Part shown: piece after piece, positions 28,000-37,961 of the stretch | How positions within the stretch are numbered: the stretch's first letter is position 1 | Layout: each line of letters starts with the position of its first letter | Source: Sphingobacteriales bacterium | GTDB lineage: Bacteria; Bacteroidota; Bacteroidia; AKYH767-A; OLB10 | Assembly: GCA_021299095.1 (NCBI GenBank) | Contig: JAJTFW010000011.1 | Coordinates: 1 to 64,000, forward strand | Direction of reading: 5' to 3' | DNA: 64,000 bases | Translations under genes and position numbers: made by a program | Notes under the pieces: generated by a model | The model's database searches: none | What the model was told of the DNA's origin: nothing | Seen by the model: only the letters and a program-made list of their open reading frames with translations

Positions 28000-28131
28000 G
28001 TGATTTCTATCGTTTGAGGGGCCATCGAGCCCCCGCACGCAACCTCCGGTTCCATAGAAATTACCAGGTGGACCAGCTGCACACCGGCAGAGCATGTCGC
28101 TCTGTTGTGCATGGGTGCGGCACAAGCTTAA
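28000..28131 (+). other. Structured 5' leader of the DEAD-box helicase mRNA
   Basis: GTGATTTCTAT (28000-28010)/ATAGAAATTAC (28054-28064), GGGGC (28018-28022)/GCCCC (28029-28033), TGCACA (28078-28083)/TGTGCA (28106-28111) enclosing CAGAGC (28088-28093)/GCTCTG (28099-28104). Confidence 0.55.
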
Positions 28132-29382
28132 ATGACATTTGATGAATTAAACCTGCTTCCGGAAATCCTGGAAGCGCTGAAGCAAAAAGGCTATCAGCAT
28201 CCTACTCCTGTTCAGGAGAAAACCATTCCTGCGGTCATGCAGGGCCGTGATGTGCTCTCACTTGCACAAACAGGTACTGGCAAGACGGCGGCATTCGCCT
28301 TACCCATTCTGCATCGTTTGGCTACTTCTGCTCCGGCAAAAGGCGTTCGCGTGCTTGTGCTTGCTCCCACACGTGAACTCGCTATTCAGATCTACGACAA
28401 CTTCAGCGCCTATGGGAAATCCCTTCCCTTCCGCATGGCCTTGCTGTATGGTGGTGTGGGACAACAACCGCAGGAGCAGGCCCTACGAAAACATCCTGCC
28501 ATTGTGATCGCTACACCCGGTCGTTTGCTCGATTTACAGAGCCAGGGACACATCCGCCTCGACGCGGTGGAGATCCTGGTCCTTGATGAGTGCGACCGCA
28601 TGCTTGATATGGGCTTTGCGCGCGACCTTAACAAGATTATCGCGCTGCTACCTGCCAAGCGGCAGACCATGCTCTTCAGCGCTACCATGCCGGAGGACAT
28701 TCGATCCATTGCCGATAAGCACATGCACGATCCGGTGCGTATCCAGATTCTGACCGACGAAAGCAAGAAACCGCGGATCAGACAAACCGTGTATTGGGTC
28801 AACCGCGACCGCAGGCAGGCGCTCCTGTTCGATGTGCTCGACAAACAGACGGCGGATCAGGCCTTGCTATTTGCCCGAACCAAGCGCGGCGCGGACCGTT
28901 TGGCGCGTGTCTTGAGCAAGGAGGGGCATCCGGCCCAGTCCATTCACGGCGACAAATCACAAAGCCAGCGGGAAAGGGCGCTGAACGATTTCAAATCGGG
29001 GCGCTTGAAAATTTTAGTGGCCACCGATCTGGCTTCACGCGGTATCGATGTGAAAGAGCTGGACCTGGTCATCAACTACGACATGCCTGCCGAAGCCGAG
29101 ACCTACGTTCACCGCATTGGCCGTACGGGTCGCGCGGGCCGTGAGGGTGTATCCATCAGCTTCCGCGGATTCGATGACGGCGATGTAGAGAAAGACCTTG
29201 TAAAGAAATACGGCGCTGAACTGGCGATTATCCGACAGCATGAATTCTTACCGGACGGGGTACTTGTGCCACCGGATCCTGCCGTGATTGAAAAACACCG
29301 CGAGGCTGCCAAGGTCGCGCGCATCAAACGCAAGGAGGCCATTGCCGGAGGCGCCAATCCTTCGGGATTTCGCCGGCGATGA
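28132..29382 (+). CDS. DEAD/DEAH-box ATP-dependent RNA helicase (RhlE-like)
   Basis: AQTGTGKTAAF, PTRELAIQ, VLDECDRMLDMGF, SAT, HRIGRTGRAG. Confidence 0.95.
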   Translation: MTFDELNLLPEILEALKQKGYQHPTPVQEKTIPAVMQGRDVLSLAQTGTGKTAAFALPILHRLATSAPAKGVRVLVLAPTRELAIQIYDNFSAYGKSLPFRMALLYGGVGQQPQEQALRKHPAIVIATPGRLLDLQSQGHIRLDAVEILVLDECDRMLDMGFARDLNKIIALLPAKRQTMLFSATMPEDIRSIADKHMHDPVRIQILTDESKKPRIRQTVYWVNRDRRQALLFDVLDKQTADQALLFARTKRGADRLARVLSKEGHPAQSIHGDKSQSQRERALNDFKSGRLKILVATDLASRGIDVKELDLVINYDMPAEAETYVHRIGRTGRAGREGVSISFRGFDDGDVEKDLVKKYGAELAIIRQHEFLPDGVLVPPDPAVIEKHREAAKVARIKRKEAIAGGANPSGFRRR

Positions 29383-29418
29383 GCTACCTTCGCAGGTATA
29401 CCACTACGCTTTAGATCC

Positions 29419-29958
29419 ATGCGAAAACACCTGCTGATTGTATTGCTGCTGATTACTGCTGGTATTGTCCAGGCACAACAAAATCCAATCGATGGGCCCG
29501 AGTTCTTGCGCCTGCGTGAGGCGTGTGGCGAGTGGCAAGTCACGTTGAAATTTCACAACCAGCCCGACGGTAAGCCTGCTCAGGAATTCCGCGACTTGCG
29601 CTGTTCCATTTCGATGATTATGGAAGGACGCTATCAGGAAGCGCGTCACAGCGGCATGGTTGGCGACAAGGGACTTGAGGGCGTTTCCATCACCGGCTGG
29701 GATCCGGACAAGGGCATGTATGTCACAACCTGGACCGATAATTTTGGTTTCGGCATCGACTATGCCACCGGTACGCTCGATACCAAAACCGGTGATCTGA
29801 TTTTCCGTGGCGAAGAGCGTGATAGCAAAGGCAATCTGCTTTCCCGCACGCGCGAGGTACATCATTTGAGCGGGAAGGAATACACCATCACCATGTACCG
29901 TACCGAGGGCAGTGGTCCTGAAAAGTTGGACATGGAAGTGATCATGGTACGGGGTTAA
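29419..29958 (+). CDS. DUF1579-like secreted protein
   Basis: Signal peptide; ACGEWQVTLKF...MIMEGRYQEARHSGMVGDKGLEGVSITGWDPDKGMYVTTWTDNFG. Confidence 0.75.
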   Translation: MRKHLLIVLLLITAGIVQAQQNPIDGPEFLRLREACGEWQVTLKFHNQPDGKPAQEFRDLRCSISMIMEGRYQEARHSGMVGDKGLEGVSITGWDPDKGMYVTTWTDNFGFGIDYATGTLDTKTGDLIFRGEERDSKGNLLSRTREVHHLSGKEYTITMYRTEGSGPEKLDMEVIMVRG

Positions 29959-29961
29959 GAC

Positions 29962-30300
29962 ATGCATGCCGGTGACGTAGCGACCATTGCGTCCTCTTTT
30001 CCCGGAGTAGCCGAAGTCCCACACCGTGTATCCATCCGTGCTTTCAAAACCGGAGGACGAATCTTCGCAACAATCAATCCGGAATACAATCGGTGTTGCC
30101 TGCGTTTATCAGCGGTTGACCAGTCGGTTTTCAGTTTAATTGATCCCGATCGCATCCATCCTGTTCCCAAAGCTTGGGGCCGCTACGGCTGGACCTTGTT
30201 TTACTACGAGCAGCTCGGCGAAGAAATCATCCAAGACGCCCTGCGTTGCGCCTTTGTGAACATGGCCTCAGAGAAATGGAGGTTGAGGATGGAAGGCTAG
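29962..30300 (+). CDS. MmcQ/YjbR family protein
   Basis: FPGVAEVPHRVSIRAFKTGGRIFATI...VPKAWGRYGWTLFYYEQLGEEIIQDALRCAFVNMA. Confidence 0.75.
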   Translation: MHAGDVATIASSFPGVAEVPHRVSIRAFKTGGRIFATINPEYNRCCLRLSAVDQSVFSLIDPDRIHPVPKAWGRYGWTLFYYEQLGEEIIQDALRCAFVNMASEKWRLRMEG

Positions 30301-30364
30301 GGAAGGTAGGCCACGGGGTGTTTTGTGGGGATTGATTTCAGGATACCCATCTTTGCACCATCCC

Positions 30365-31591
30365 ATGAAACCCGATCGCGCTCCGGCGCTTGTCTTTGTA
30401 TTCGTCACGCTGCTGATCGACATCGTCGGATTGGGAATCATTATACCGGTGCTACCTAAGTTGATTCAAGAGTTGACGGGTGCTAGTATGGGTGATGCAT
30501 CGCGTGTGGGGGGATGGATGATGTTTGCTTATGCCTTCATGCAGTTTTTATTCGCGCCGATTATTGGCGGCTTGAGCGATCGATACGGTCGCAGACCGAT
30601 TCTGCTGCTGTCCCTGTTCGGATTCGGAGCCAATTACCTGCTGATGGCCTTGTCCACCCACATCGTTTTTCTATTTGCCGGACGTATGCTGGCCGGAATC
30701 GCCGGAGCCAGCTTCACCACCGCCACAGCCTACATCGCCGATGTGAGTCCGCCCGAAAAGAAAGCACAGAATTTCGGATTGATCGGCATGGCGTTTGGAA
30801 TTGGCTTCATCCTTGGTCCGGTATTGGGTGGTATCATGGGACAATTCGGTACCCGATGGCCCTTTTATGCCGCTGCTGCCTTGGGATTTCTCAATACGGC
30901 CTTCGGGTACTTCTTCTTGCCCGAATCCCTGAAACCGGAATTGCGTCGTCCGTTCAACTGGAAGCGTGCGAATCCCATCGGGTCATTCAAAGCACTTTAT
31001 AAAAACAAGTCCATCCGTGGACTCGCATTGGCGCTCGCCTTGGTCTATATCGCCATCCAATCGGTACAAAGCACTTGGTCGTTCTACACACTCTACCGGT
31101 TCGGATGGTCGGAGGCCATGGTCGGGTATTCGCTTGGAGTTGCAGGACTACTGGTGGCTATCGTGCAGGGCGGATTAATTCGGATTGTCACACCCCGCCT
31201 TGGTTCGCGCACCTCTGCCTTTATCGGATTGTGCTGCTACGCAACAGGCCTTGCCCTGTTTGCGTTCAGTAACGCCGGTTGGATGATGTTCGTGTTTCAA
31301 ATTGTCTACTGCATGGGCGGATTGACGGGCCCCTCGATGCAGGGCATTATGTCGAACGCTATACCTGCAAATGAACAGGGTGAATTACAAGGGCTGCTAG
31401 CTGGCCTAGTGAGCTTAAGTGCGATTATCGGTCCACCGATGATGAGCAATTTGTTTTCGTTTTTCTCAGGTCCTCATGCTCCGGTGTATTTTCCCGGAGC
31501 CGGATTTTTTACCGGTTCTATCCTGGTGTGCATTAGCATTGTGATTGTGAGCAGGGCGTTCCGTCGGTATTTTCGGGAGGAGAGGAAATGA
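30365..31591 (+). CDS. MFS transporter (TetA-like, 12 TM)
   Basis: LIDIVGLGIIIPVLPKLI, GGLSDRYGRRPILLLSLFG, GRMLAGIAGASFTTATAYIADVSPPEKKAQNFGLIG. Confidence 0.88.
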   Translation: MKPDRAPALVFVFVTLLIDIVGLGIIIPVLPKLIQELTGASMGDASRVGGWMMFAYAFMQFLFAPIIGGLSDRYGRRPILLLSLFGFGANYLLMALSTHIVFLFAGRMLAGIAGASFTTATAYIADVSPPEKKAQNFGLIGMAFGIGFILGPVLGGIMGQFGTRWPFYAAAALGFLNTAFGYFFLPESLKPELRRPFNWKRANPIGSFKALYKNKSIRGLALALALVYIAIQSVQSTWSFYTLYRFGWSEAMVGYSLGVAGLLVAIVQGGLIRIVTPRLGSRTSAFIGLCCYATGLALFAFSNAGWMMFVFQIVYCMGGLTGPSMQGIMSNAIPANEQGELQGLLAGLVSLSAIIGPPMMSNLFSFFSGPHAPVYFPGAGFFTGSILVCISIVIVSRAFRRYFREERK

Positions 31592-32208
31592 TACGACAAC
31601 TTGATATCCTTCACATACGGGGCTTCGGCTCCCCTCAGCCACCGGTTGGATTATTTTTCAAAATAGCTTTTCCCCTGCTGCTTTTTACGTGCTCTATGAC
31701 CTCTACCGCCCAACCTTTCCGCGCACCTGCTCTTGAAGGCAAAACACTTTCGGGCATCCCTGCCGATAGTGCCTTTGTCAAGGGCAAACTGACCATCCTT
31801 TCATTTTTCTATATCGGATGCATGCCCTGCATGAAGGAGATACCGGTGTTGAACCGCCTGAAAGACCATTTTGTGGGCCGGCCAGTTCAGATTGTGGCCG
31901 TGGCTCCGCATTCGGCACGGCAACTGAGCGCATGGAACACCCTTGATCAGACAGCCGCATACCGTACTGAACCCATTCGCTATGAAGTTCTGCCCGAGTG
32001 CCCCGACAGCCTAGACAGGCCCGGTTTTTCTCCGATTTGCTATTCACTGTCGCGACGTTTCGGCGTAAATGCCTATCCGACCAGCGTGTTTATCGGACCT
32101 CAAGGTGATTTGCTCATGAATGTGGAAGGGTTTCCGCTACGAGAAAATCAAGATGAAACCCTGAAGGAACTGGTGAAAATGGTAGAGGAATTTCTCGGAA
32201 AACGCTGA
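31588..32208 (+). CDS. TlpA-like thioredoxin/redoxin family protein
   Basis: LTILSFFYIGCMPCMKEIPVLNRL (CxxC); ATGA overlap with the upstream MFS gene. Confidence 0.82.
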   Translation: MIRQLDILHIRGFGSPQPPVGLFFKIAFPLLLFTCSMTSTAQPFRAPALEGKTLSGIPADSAFVKGKLTILSFFYIGCMPCMKEIPVLNRLKDHFVGRPVQIVAVAPHSARQLSAWNTLDQTAAYRTEPIRYEVLPECPDSLDRPGFSPICYSLSRRFGVNAYPTSVFIGPQGDLLMNVEGFPLRENQDETLKELVKMVEEFLGKR

Positions 32209-32274
32209 TTGACTGGCGCAGTCGAGTAACACGGTAGGACCGAATGGGTTATTTTTAACCCTCTCAACCTTGCT

Positions 32275-35200
32275 ATGAAAAACCTGTTCATTTCCCTGCT
32301 GTCCATCGGTTTGATGGCCTCACCCTCTTTTGCACAAACCAAGAAAGCATCCGACTCCGCACCGAAAAAAGAAGATGTGCTGAGCGAATCGACCCTTCGC
32401 GGGCTCAGTTTTCGCTCCATCGGACCTGCGGTAACCTCCGGTCGGGTAGCCGATATCGAAGTGAACCCGGTTAATCCCTCCGAATACTACGTGGCTGCTG
32501 CTTCGGGTGGTGTTTGGAAAACCAGCAATTCGGGAATCACCTATCAGCCCGTATTTGACGGAGAAGGTTCGTACTCGATTGGTTGCATCACCCTCGACCC
32601 CAACAATCCCAATGTAGTGTGGGTAGGTACCGGCGAAAACAACAACCAGCGCAGTGTAGCCTATGGCGACGGCGTGTATAAATCGGAAGATGGGGGAAAG
32701 AGCTGGAAGAACATGGGCCTGAAGCAATCGGAACACATCGGCATGATCGTGGTTGATCCGCGCAATTCGAATGTGGTGTATGTCGCTGCCTATGGTCCGC
32801 TTTGGTCGCCCGGTGGAGATCGTGGAATATATAAGACAACCGATGGAGGTCAGACCTGGAAAGCCGTACTTACAGTGAGTGAGAATACAGGCTTCAACGA
32901 AGTGCACATCGACCCGCGCAACCCGGATGTGTTGTATGCCTGCGCCCACCAGCGCCGCCGTCAGGTATTCACCTATATCAGCGGCGGACCCGAATCCGCT
33001 GTTTACAAAAGCACCGACGGTGGAGCAACCTGGAATAAGATCCAGAAGGGTCTGCCCGAGGGCGATCTTGGGCGCATCGGTATGTGCGTTTCGCCCGTGA
33101 ATCCCGACATTCTGTATTGCATTGTTGAGGCCGGTGAGAAGAAGGGTGGGGTGTTCCGTTCCACAGACCGCGGAGCCAGCTGGGAGAAGCGCTGCGACAA
33201 CTCCACGGCAGGGAATTACTACCAGGAAATTTTCGCCGATCCAAAAAATCCTGATAAGGTTTTTTATGTTGACTTCTGGATCAACGTATCGACCGATGGC
33301 GGTAAATCCCTTCGGAATATCGGTGAGCGCTATAAGCACGTTGACAACCATGCCCTGTGGATCGACCCAACCAATACCAACCGGATGCTGGCCGGCTGCG
33401 ATGGAGGTTTGTACGAAACCTTCGATCACGGTTCCAACTGGGAGTACAAGACCAATCTGCCCATCACCCAATTTTACAAAGTAGCGGTCGACAACGCCGA
33501 GCCTTTCTATAACGTGTATGGAGGTACGCAAGACAACAATACCCTGGGCGGACCTTCGCGTACCATCAACGCCAACGGCATACACAACATGGATTGGTAT
33601 GTGACTGTTGGTGGCGATGGATTCGAGACTGTAGTTGATCCGAAGGATCCCGATATCGTGTATTCCGAGTGGCAGTATGGCGGACTGGTGCGTTACGACC
33701 GTAAAAGCGGCGAAGCACTCGATATCAAACCTGTTGAGGGAGAAGGTGAACCCGCATTGCGTTGGAACTGGGATGCTCCGATTGTCATTTCACATTTTGA
33801 CAACAAGAGACTGTATTTCGGTGCCAATAAGCTTTTCCGTTCCGATGATCGTGGCGATAACTGGACAGCACTAAGCGGTGACCTTAGTCGTGGTATTGAC
33901 CGCAACACCTTGCCTATTATGGGTCGCGTGTGGAGTATGGACGCAGTGGCCAAAAACCAGTCGACCGATTTTTACGGGCAACTGGTCACCATTGCCGAAT
34001 CGTGGTTCGATGAAAACCACCTGTTGGTTGGAACTGACGACGGACTCATTCACATCACCGTCGATGGCGGAAAAACCTGGTCGAAGGTTGACAAATTTCC
34101 GGGTGTGCCCGATCGTACATACGTCAACCAAATCATCGCATCGCGCCACGACCGCAACGTCTTCTATGCCACCTTCAACCACCACCGATACGGGGATTTC
34201 AGTCCCTACATCTGCAAAAGCAGCGATGGAGGAAGGACCTGGACCAGCATCAGCAACAACCTGCCCAAGCGTGGCAGTGTGTACACCATTGCCGAAGACC
34301 ACATCAAAAAAGAGCTGCTGTTCTGTGGGACCGAGTTTGGTGTGTTCTTTACGCACAACGCTGGCGGCAAGTGGACTGCCCTCAAAGGCGGGCTACCCAC
34401 AATCGCCGTCCGCGACCTTGCCATCCAGGAACGTGAAAACGACCTGGTGTTGGCTACTTTCGGAAGGGGATTCTATATCCTGGACGATTACAGCCCTTTG
34501 CGCTTGATCAACGAAGAATCGCTTTCGCGCGAAGCCCTGATTTTCCCGATAAAAGAAGGCTTACAGTATGTCGAATACCAGCGCAACGGTCATCCGCTCA
34601 AAGGATTCCTGGGAGAGAGTTTTTACACCTGTGCGAATCCCAAAGTTGCCACCACCTTCACCATTCACCTGCGCGACGACATCAAAACCATCCGTGAGAT
34701 TCGCCGCGAACGCGAGAAAGAACTCATCAAGGCCAATCAGCCTGTTCCTTATCCCACTGCTGACAGCATTCGCCTCGAAGACAACCAATCCGACCCCTAC
34801 CTGTTGCTCACGATTCGCGACGCAGATGGAAATCCGGTTCGTAAGCTGAAAGCAGAAGCCAAGAAAGGTATCAAGCGTATTCACTGGGATATGCGTTACA
34901 GTTCACCCGCCCCGGTCTCCTTTTATACACCTGACCCGAACAATCCCTGGGACCAGAGCGAAACCGGAGCGATGGCGGTACCGGGTACGTACACAGTTAC
35001 CCTGAGCAAAGTACACAACGGCACAATGACCGATCTCGCCGGACCTGAAACCTTCCGTATCCGGCCGCTGCGTCTCAACAAACTCAGTCCGGAAGACAAA
35101 CGTGCCTTCGATGCATTCTGCAAGAATGTAGCTGAACTCCGCCGCAATACCGGTATAGCCAATGAGCACCGCTCGGAACTTGAAAACAAACTGAAATATT

Positions 35201-35562
35201 TACGTGCTGCACTGCTTGAAACACCCGGCGCCGGTGCTGAACTGATTCAGGATCTTGAAAAGATACGTCAGCGTTTGCAGGTACTCAACCTCCTGATGAA
35301 TGGAGATGGTTCCATGGCGCGACGCGAGTTCGAGACCACACCCTCACTCAACGATCGTATCGGGACCATTGAAGGCGGCATGTGGAATACCACCAGCAAT
35401 CCCACAGGTACCTACCGTAAATCGTATACCACTGCCGAGAAACAATTGCGTGAGGCGGTGACGTCGCTCAGTGAGATTTCTGCAAGTATCGCAGTGTTCG
35501 AATCGCGCATGGATACACTCAAAGCGCCCTGGACACCCGGCCGTAAGCCGACGATAAAGTAA
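32275..35562 (+). CDS. VPS10/sortilin-like BNR-repeat (sialidase-fold) secreted protein
   Basis: Signal peptide; repeated Asp-box-like motifs (YKSEDGGKSWKNM, YKTTDGGQTWKAV, YKSTDGGATWNKI, FRSTDRGASWEKR, FRSDDRGDNWTAL). Confidence 0.88.
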   Translation: MKNLFISLLSIGLMASPSFAQTKKASDSAPKKEDVLSESTLRGLSFRSIGPAVTSGRVADIEVNPVNPSEYYVAAASGGVWKTSNSGITYQPVFDGEGSYSIGCITLDPNNPNVVWVGTGENNNQRSVAYGDGVYKSEDGGKSWKNMGLKQSEHIGMIVVDPRNSNVVYVAAYGPLWSPGGDRGIYKTTDGGQTWKAVLTVSENTGFNEVHIDPRNPDVLYACAHQRRRQVFTYISGGPESAVYKSTDGGATWNKIQKGLPEGDLGRIGMCVSPVNPDILYCIVEAGEKKGGVFRSTDRGASWEKRCDNSTAGNYYQEIFADPKNPDKVFYVDFWINVSTDGGKSLRNIGERYKHVDNHALWIDPTNTNRMLAGCDGGLYETFDHGSNWEYKTNLPITQFYKVAVDNAEPFYNVYGGTQDNNTLGGPSRTINANGIHNMDWYVTVGGDGFETVVDPKDPDIVYSEWQYGGLVRYDRKSGEALDIKPVEGEGEPALRWNWDAPIVISHFDNKRLYFGANKLFRSDDRGDNWTALSGDLSRGIDRNTLPIMGRVWSMDAVAKNQSTDFYGQLVTIAESWFDENHLLVGTDDGLIHITVDGGKTWSKVDKFPGVPDRTYVNQIIASRHDRNVFYATFNHHRYGDFSPYICKSSDGGRTWTSISNNLPKRGSVYTIAEDHIKKELLFCGTEFGVFFTHNAGGKWTALKGGLPTIAVRDLAIQERENDLVLATFGRGFYILDDYSPLRLINEESLSREALIFPIKEGLQYVEYQRNGHPLKGFLGESFYTCANPKVATTFTIHLRDDIKTIREIRREREKELIKANQPVPYPTADSIRLEDNQSDPYLLLTIRDADGNPVRKLKAEAKKGIKRIHWDMRYSSPAPVSFYTPDPNNPWDQSETGAMAVPGTYTVTLSKVHNGTMTDLAGPETFRIRPLRLNKLSPEDKRAFDAFCKNVAELRRNTGIANEHRSELENKLKYLRAALLETPGAGAELIQDLEKIRQRLQVLNLLMNGDGSMARREFETTPSLNDRIGTIEGGMWNTTSNPTGTYRKSYTTAEKQLREAVTSLSEISASIAVFESRMDTLKAPWTPGRKPTIK

Positions 35563-35614
35563 TCGTACTGGTTTTATACTAATGCAATCAATTACGAATA
35601 GAATAGTTCATTTG

Positions 35615-36691
35615 ATGAAGAAATCAGCCAAGCGGACCCCGCGCCTTCCCCGCGTCCCCGCGGTGAAAATAGCATGGTTATTTTTTGTGCTATTCTTTAA
35701 ATTTATTGCAAATGCAAGTGCACAAAATCCCGATGGAAGCCGCGTCAACTGGATGACCATCGAAGAAGCGGTGAAAGCCAACAAACAATCGCCCCGCCCC
35801 ATACTTATGGATTTTTACACCGATTGGTGCGGTTGGTGTAAGCGCATGATGGCTACCACCTATGCCGATCCGGGATTGGCCAGTTACATTAACCAGAATT
35901 TTTATCCGGTTAAATTCGATGCCGAGGGAAAAGATACCGTTGTTTTTGCTGGTAAGCGATATGAACCCACTGGTCCGGGAGCACGGTTGAGCCATCCTTT
36001 GGCCGTTGAACTGCTGCAGGGGAAACTTATGTATCCCAGCACCCTGTTCATGCATGCATTCACGCCCGAAAAAGAAGACTTCCAATTCAAATTGCTGGTT
36101 CCGGGGTATCTGGATAAACAGAAGCTTGAACCATTCCTGGTATACACCATGGAGAATGTCTTTCGGACTACTCCGGCAGAAGCCTTCAGCGCCGCCTTTG
36201 ACAAGGCCTTTTACGATACAACGCTATCGGAACGCATCAACAAAATGCCCTGGATTCCGGCCAAGACTGCATTCGATGGGAACTTCCAGAGCTCCCGTAA
36301 AAAGCTGGTGTTCATCCATACATCCTGGTGCAATTCATGCCGTGTGATGCAGCGTGGAGTATTCACCGATACTTCACTGACCTCTGTACTCAAACCCTTC
36401 GAGCTGATTGATTTCGATGCTGAGCTACAGGACCCCCTGTTTTACCTCGATTCGCTCTATCAACGAGATCCGTCCAATCCCTTCCCCTTTCATCCGCTGA
36501 CCTTGGTGCTTACCCGTAAAAACTTCGTGCTTCCCTGCCTTGCCGTGTTGGATGAACAGGGTCGGATTCTGGATGCAATACGCTTGTATGCCAACGAGAC
36601 CTTTATGAAAGACATGCTTGAGTTTTACGGCAACGATCATTACAAGAAAATGCAGTGGGCGGAGTTTTTAAAATCAAAAGGGAAGGGCTAG
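35615..36691 (+). CDS. Secreted protein with two thioredoxin-like domains
   Basis: DFYTDWCGWCKRMMATTYADP and FIHTSWCNSCRVMQRGVFTD: two WCxxC motifs. Confidence 0.85.
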   Translation: MKKSAKRTPRLPRVPAVKIAWLFFVLFFKFIANASAQNPDGSRVNWMTIEEAVKANKQSPRPILMDFYTDWCGWCKRMMATTYADPGLASYINQNFYPVKFDAEGKDTVVFAGKRYEPTGPGARLSHPLAVELLQGKLMYPSTLFMHAFTPEKEDFQFKLLVPGYLDKQKLEPFLVYTMENVFRTTPAEAFSAAFDKAFYDTTLSERINKMPWIPAKTAFDGNFQSSRKKLVFIHTSWCNSCRVMQRGVFTDTSLTSVLKPFELIDFDAELQDPLFYLDSLYQRDPSNPFPFHPLTLVLTRKNFVLPCLAVLDEQGRILDAIRLYANETFMKDMLEFYGNDHYKKMQWAEFLKSKGKG

Positions 36692-36720
36692 TCCGTGTTT
36701 AGGTGTATCTTACAACACTT

Positions 36721-37899
36721 ATGGCCATCCACATTGGTGAACAGGAATTACTGAGCAAGGCTGAAGCATTTCTTCAGGAAGCCTATGCTGAGCTGGGCAA
36801 GTCCGATCTACTGCAGCAGCGTTTGACCCACGTGGCGGATGAAATCGCAGCCACCGGTACCTGGACACCCGATTCGGACGAATTGATTCACGGTGCCCGC
36901 ATGGCCTGGAGGAACAGCAATCGCTGTATCGGCCGCATTTACTGGAAGAGCCTGAAGGTTGTGGATGCCCGAAACCTGGATACCCCGGAGGCTGTTTTCG
37001 ATGCAATGGATGAGCACATTGCCTATGCCTTCAATGAAGGCCAAATCCGCTCAGTTATCACTGTGTTCAGACCGAAGCGCGACCAGGATGAATTCGCCCC
37101 CCGAATTGTCAATCACCAGTTGTTGCGCTTTGCCGGTTACACACAACCCGACGGCACTTGTTTGGGCGATCCCGCTGAGCAAGAGTTCACCAAGCATTGT
37201 ATGTCGTTAGGATGGAAAGGCGAAGGAACTGCATTTGATTTCCTACCCTATGTACTGCGTTGGCCCGGGTTTCCGGAGCAGTGGAGGATGCCCTCCATCC
37301 CGAACGGAGTGCGTGTACCGATTGTGCATCCCGAGTTGGATTGGTTCGAGTCCCTCGGACTTCAGTGGTATGCGGTCCCCATCATTTCGGAGATGATGCT
37401 TGAAATCGGGGGTATACAGTTCACCGCTGCGCCCTTCAACGGATGGTATATGGGAACGGAAATCGGAAGCCGGAATTTTGGTGATATCAACCGATACAAC
37501 ATGCTGCCGGCCATCGCCATCCGCCTGGGACTTGATATGGCAAGCAATCACGGCTTGTGGAAGGACCGGGCCATGGTGGAGTTGAACCGGGCGGTTATTT
37601 ACTCCTTCGAGAAAACCGGTATGCGCATTACCAACCACCACGAGGCCGCCGAACTTTTTGTGCAGTTCGAAGAAAGCGAGCGCAAGAATGGACGGGATGT
37701 GCATGCCGATTGGGTCTGGATCACTCCACCCATGAGTGCCAGCATCACGCCGGTTTACCACAGGTTGTATGATAATACTGTGAAGGGCCCCAATTTTTAT
37801 TATCAAGATCCCTGCATCGGCAAACTCCGATTCGACATCACTCCCGGATGTCCGTTCCATGCGGCCAGTCTGCAGGCTACCGCGCAGAAACCCGAATGA
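36721..37899 (+). CDS. nos: Nitric oxide synthase oxygenase (bacterial NOS)
   Basis: Haem-thiolate motif WRNSNRCIGRIYW; GVRVPIVHPELDWFESLGLQWYAVPIISEMMLEIGGIQFTAAPFNGWYMGTEIGSRNFGDINRYNML; C-terminal WVWITPPMSASITPVYHRLY; no reductase domain. Confidence 0.94.
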   Translation: MAIHIGEQELLSKAEAFLQEAYAELGKSDLLQQRLTHVADEIAATGTWTPDSDELIHGARMAWRNSNRCIGRIYWKSLKVVDARNLDTPEAVFDAMDEHIAYAFNEGQIRSVITVFRPKRDQDEFAPRIVNHQLLRFAGYTQPDGTCLGDPAEQEFTKHCMSLGWKGEGTAFDFLPYVLRWPGFPEQWRMPSIPNGVRVPIVHPELDWFESLGLQWYAVPIISEMMLEIGGIQFTAAPFNGWYMGTEIGSRNFGDINRYNMLPAIAIRLGLDMASNHGLWKDRAMVELNRAVIYSFEKTGMRITNHHEAAELFVQFEESERKNGRDVHADWVWITPPMSASITPVYHRLYDNTVKGPNFYYQDPCIGKLRFDITPGCPFHAASLQATAQKPE

Positions 37900-37961
37900 T
37901 CGAACCGTCCTGATCGGTTCTCCTGTTCATTTTCATAACTTTCCAATTCAAAAAAATTCCG

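Noticed and set aside
27891-28112. 73-aa minus-strand ORF over the helicase leader
   Set aside because: No recognisable family; coincides with inverted repeats that are better explained as RNA structure.
28000-28131. Helicase leader as SRP (4.5S) RNA or a known riboswitch
   Set aside because: The conserved GGAA...AGCA SRP core and the classic TPP/cobalamin boxes were not seen.
32320-33585. 421-aa minus-strand ORF antisense to the BNR-repeat gene
   Set aside because: The plus strand carries clear repeated Asp-box motifs; antisense openness reflects codon bias.
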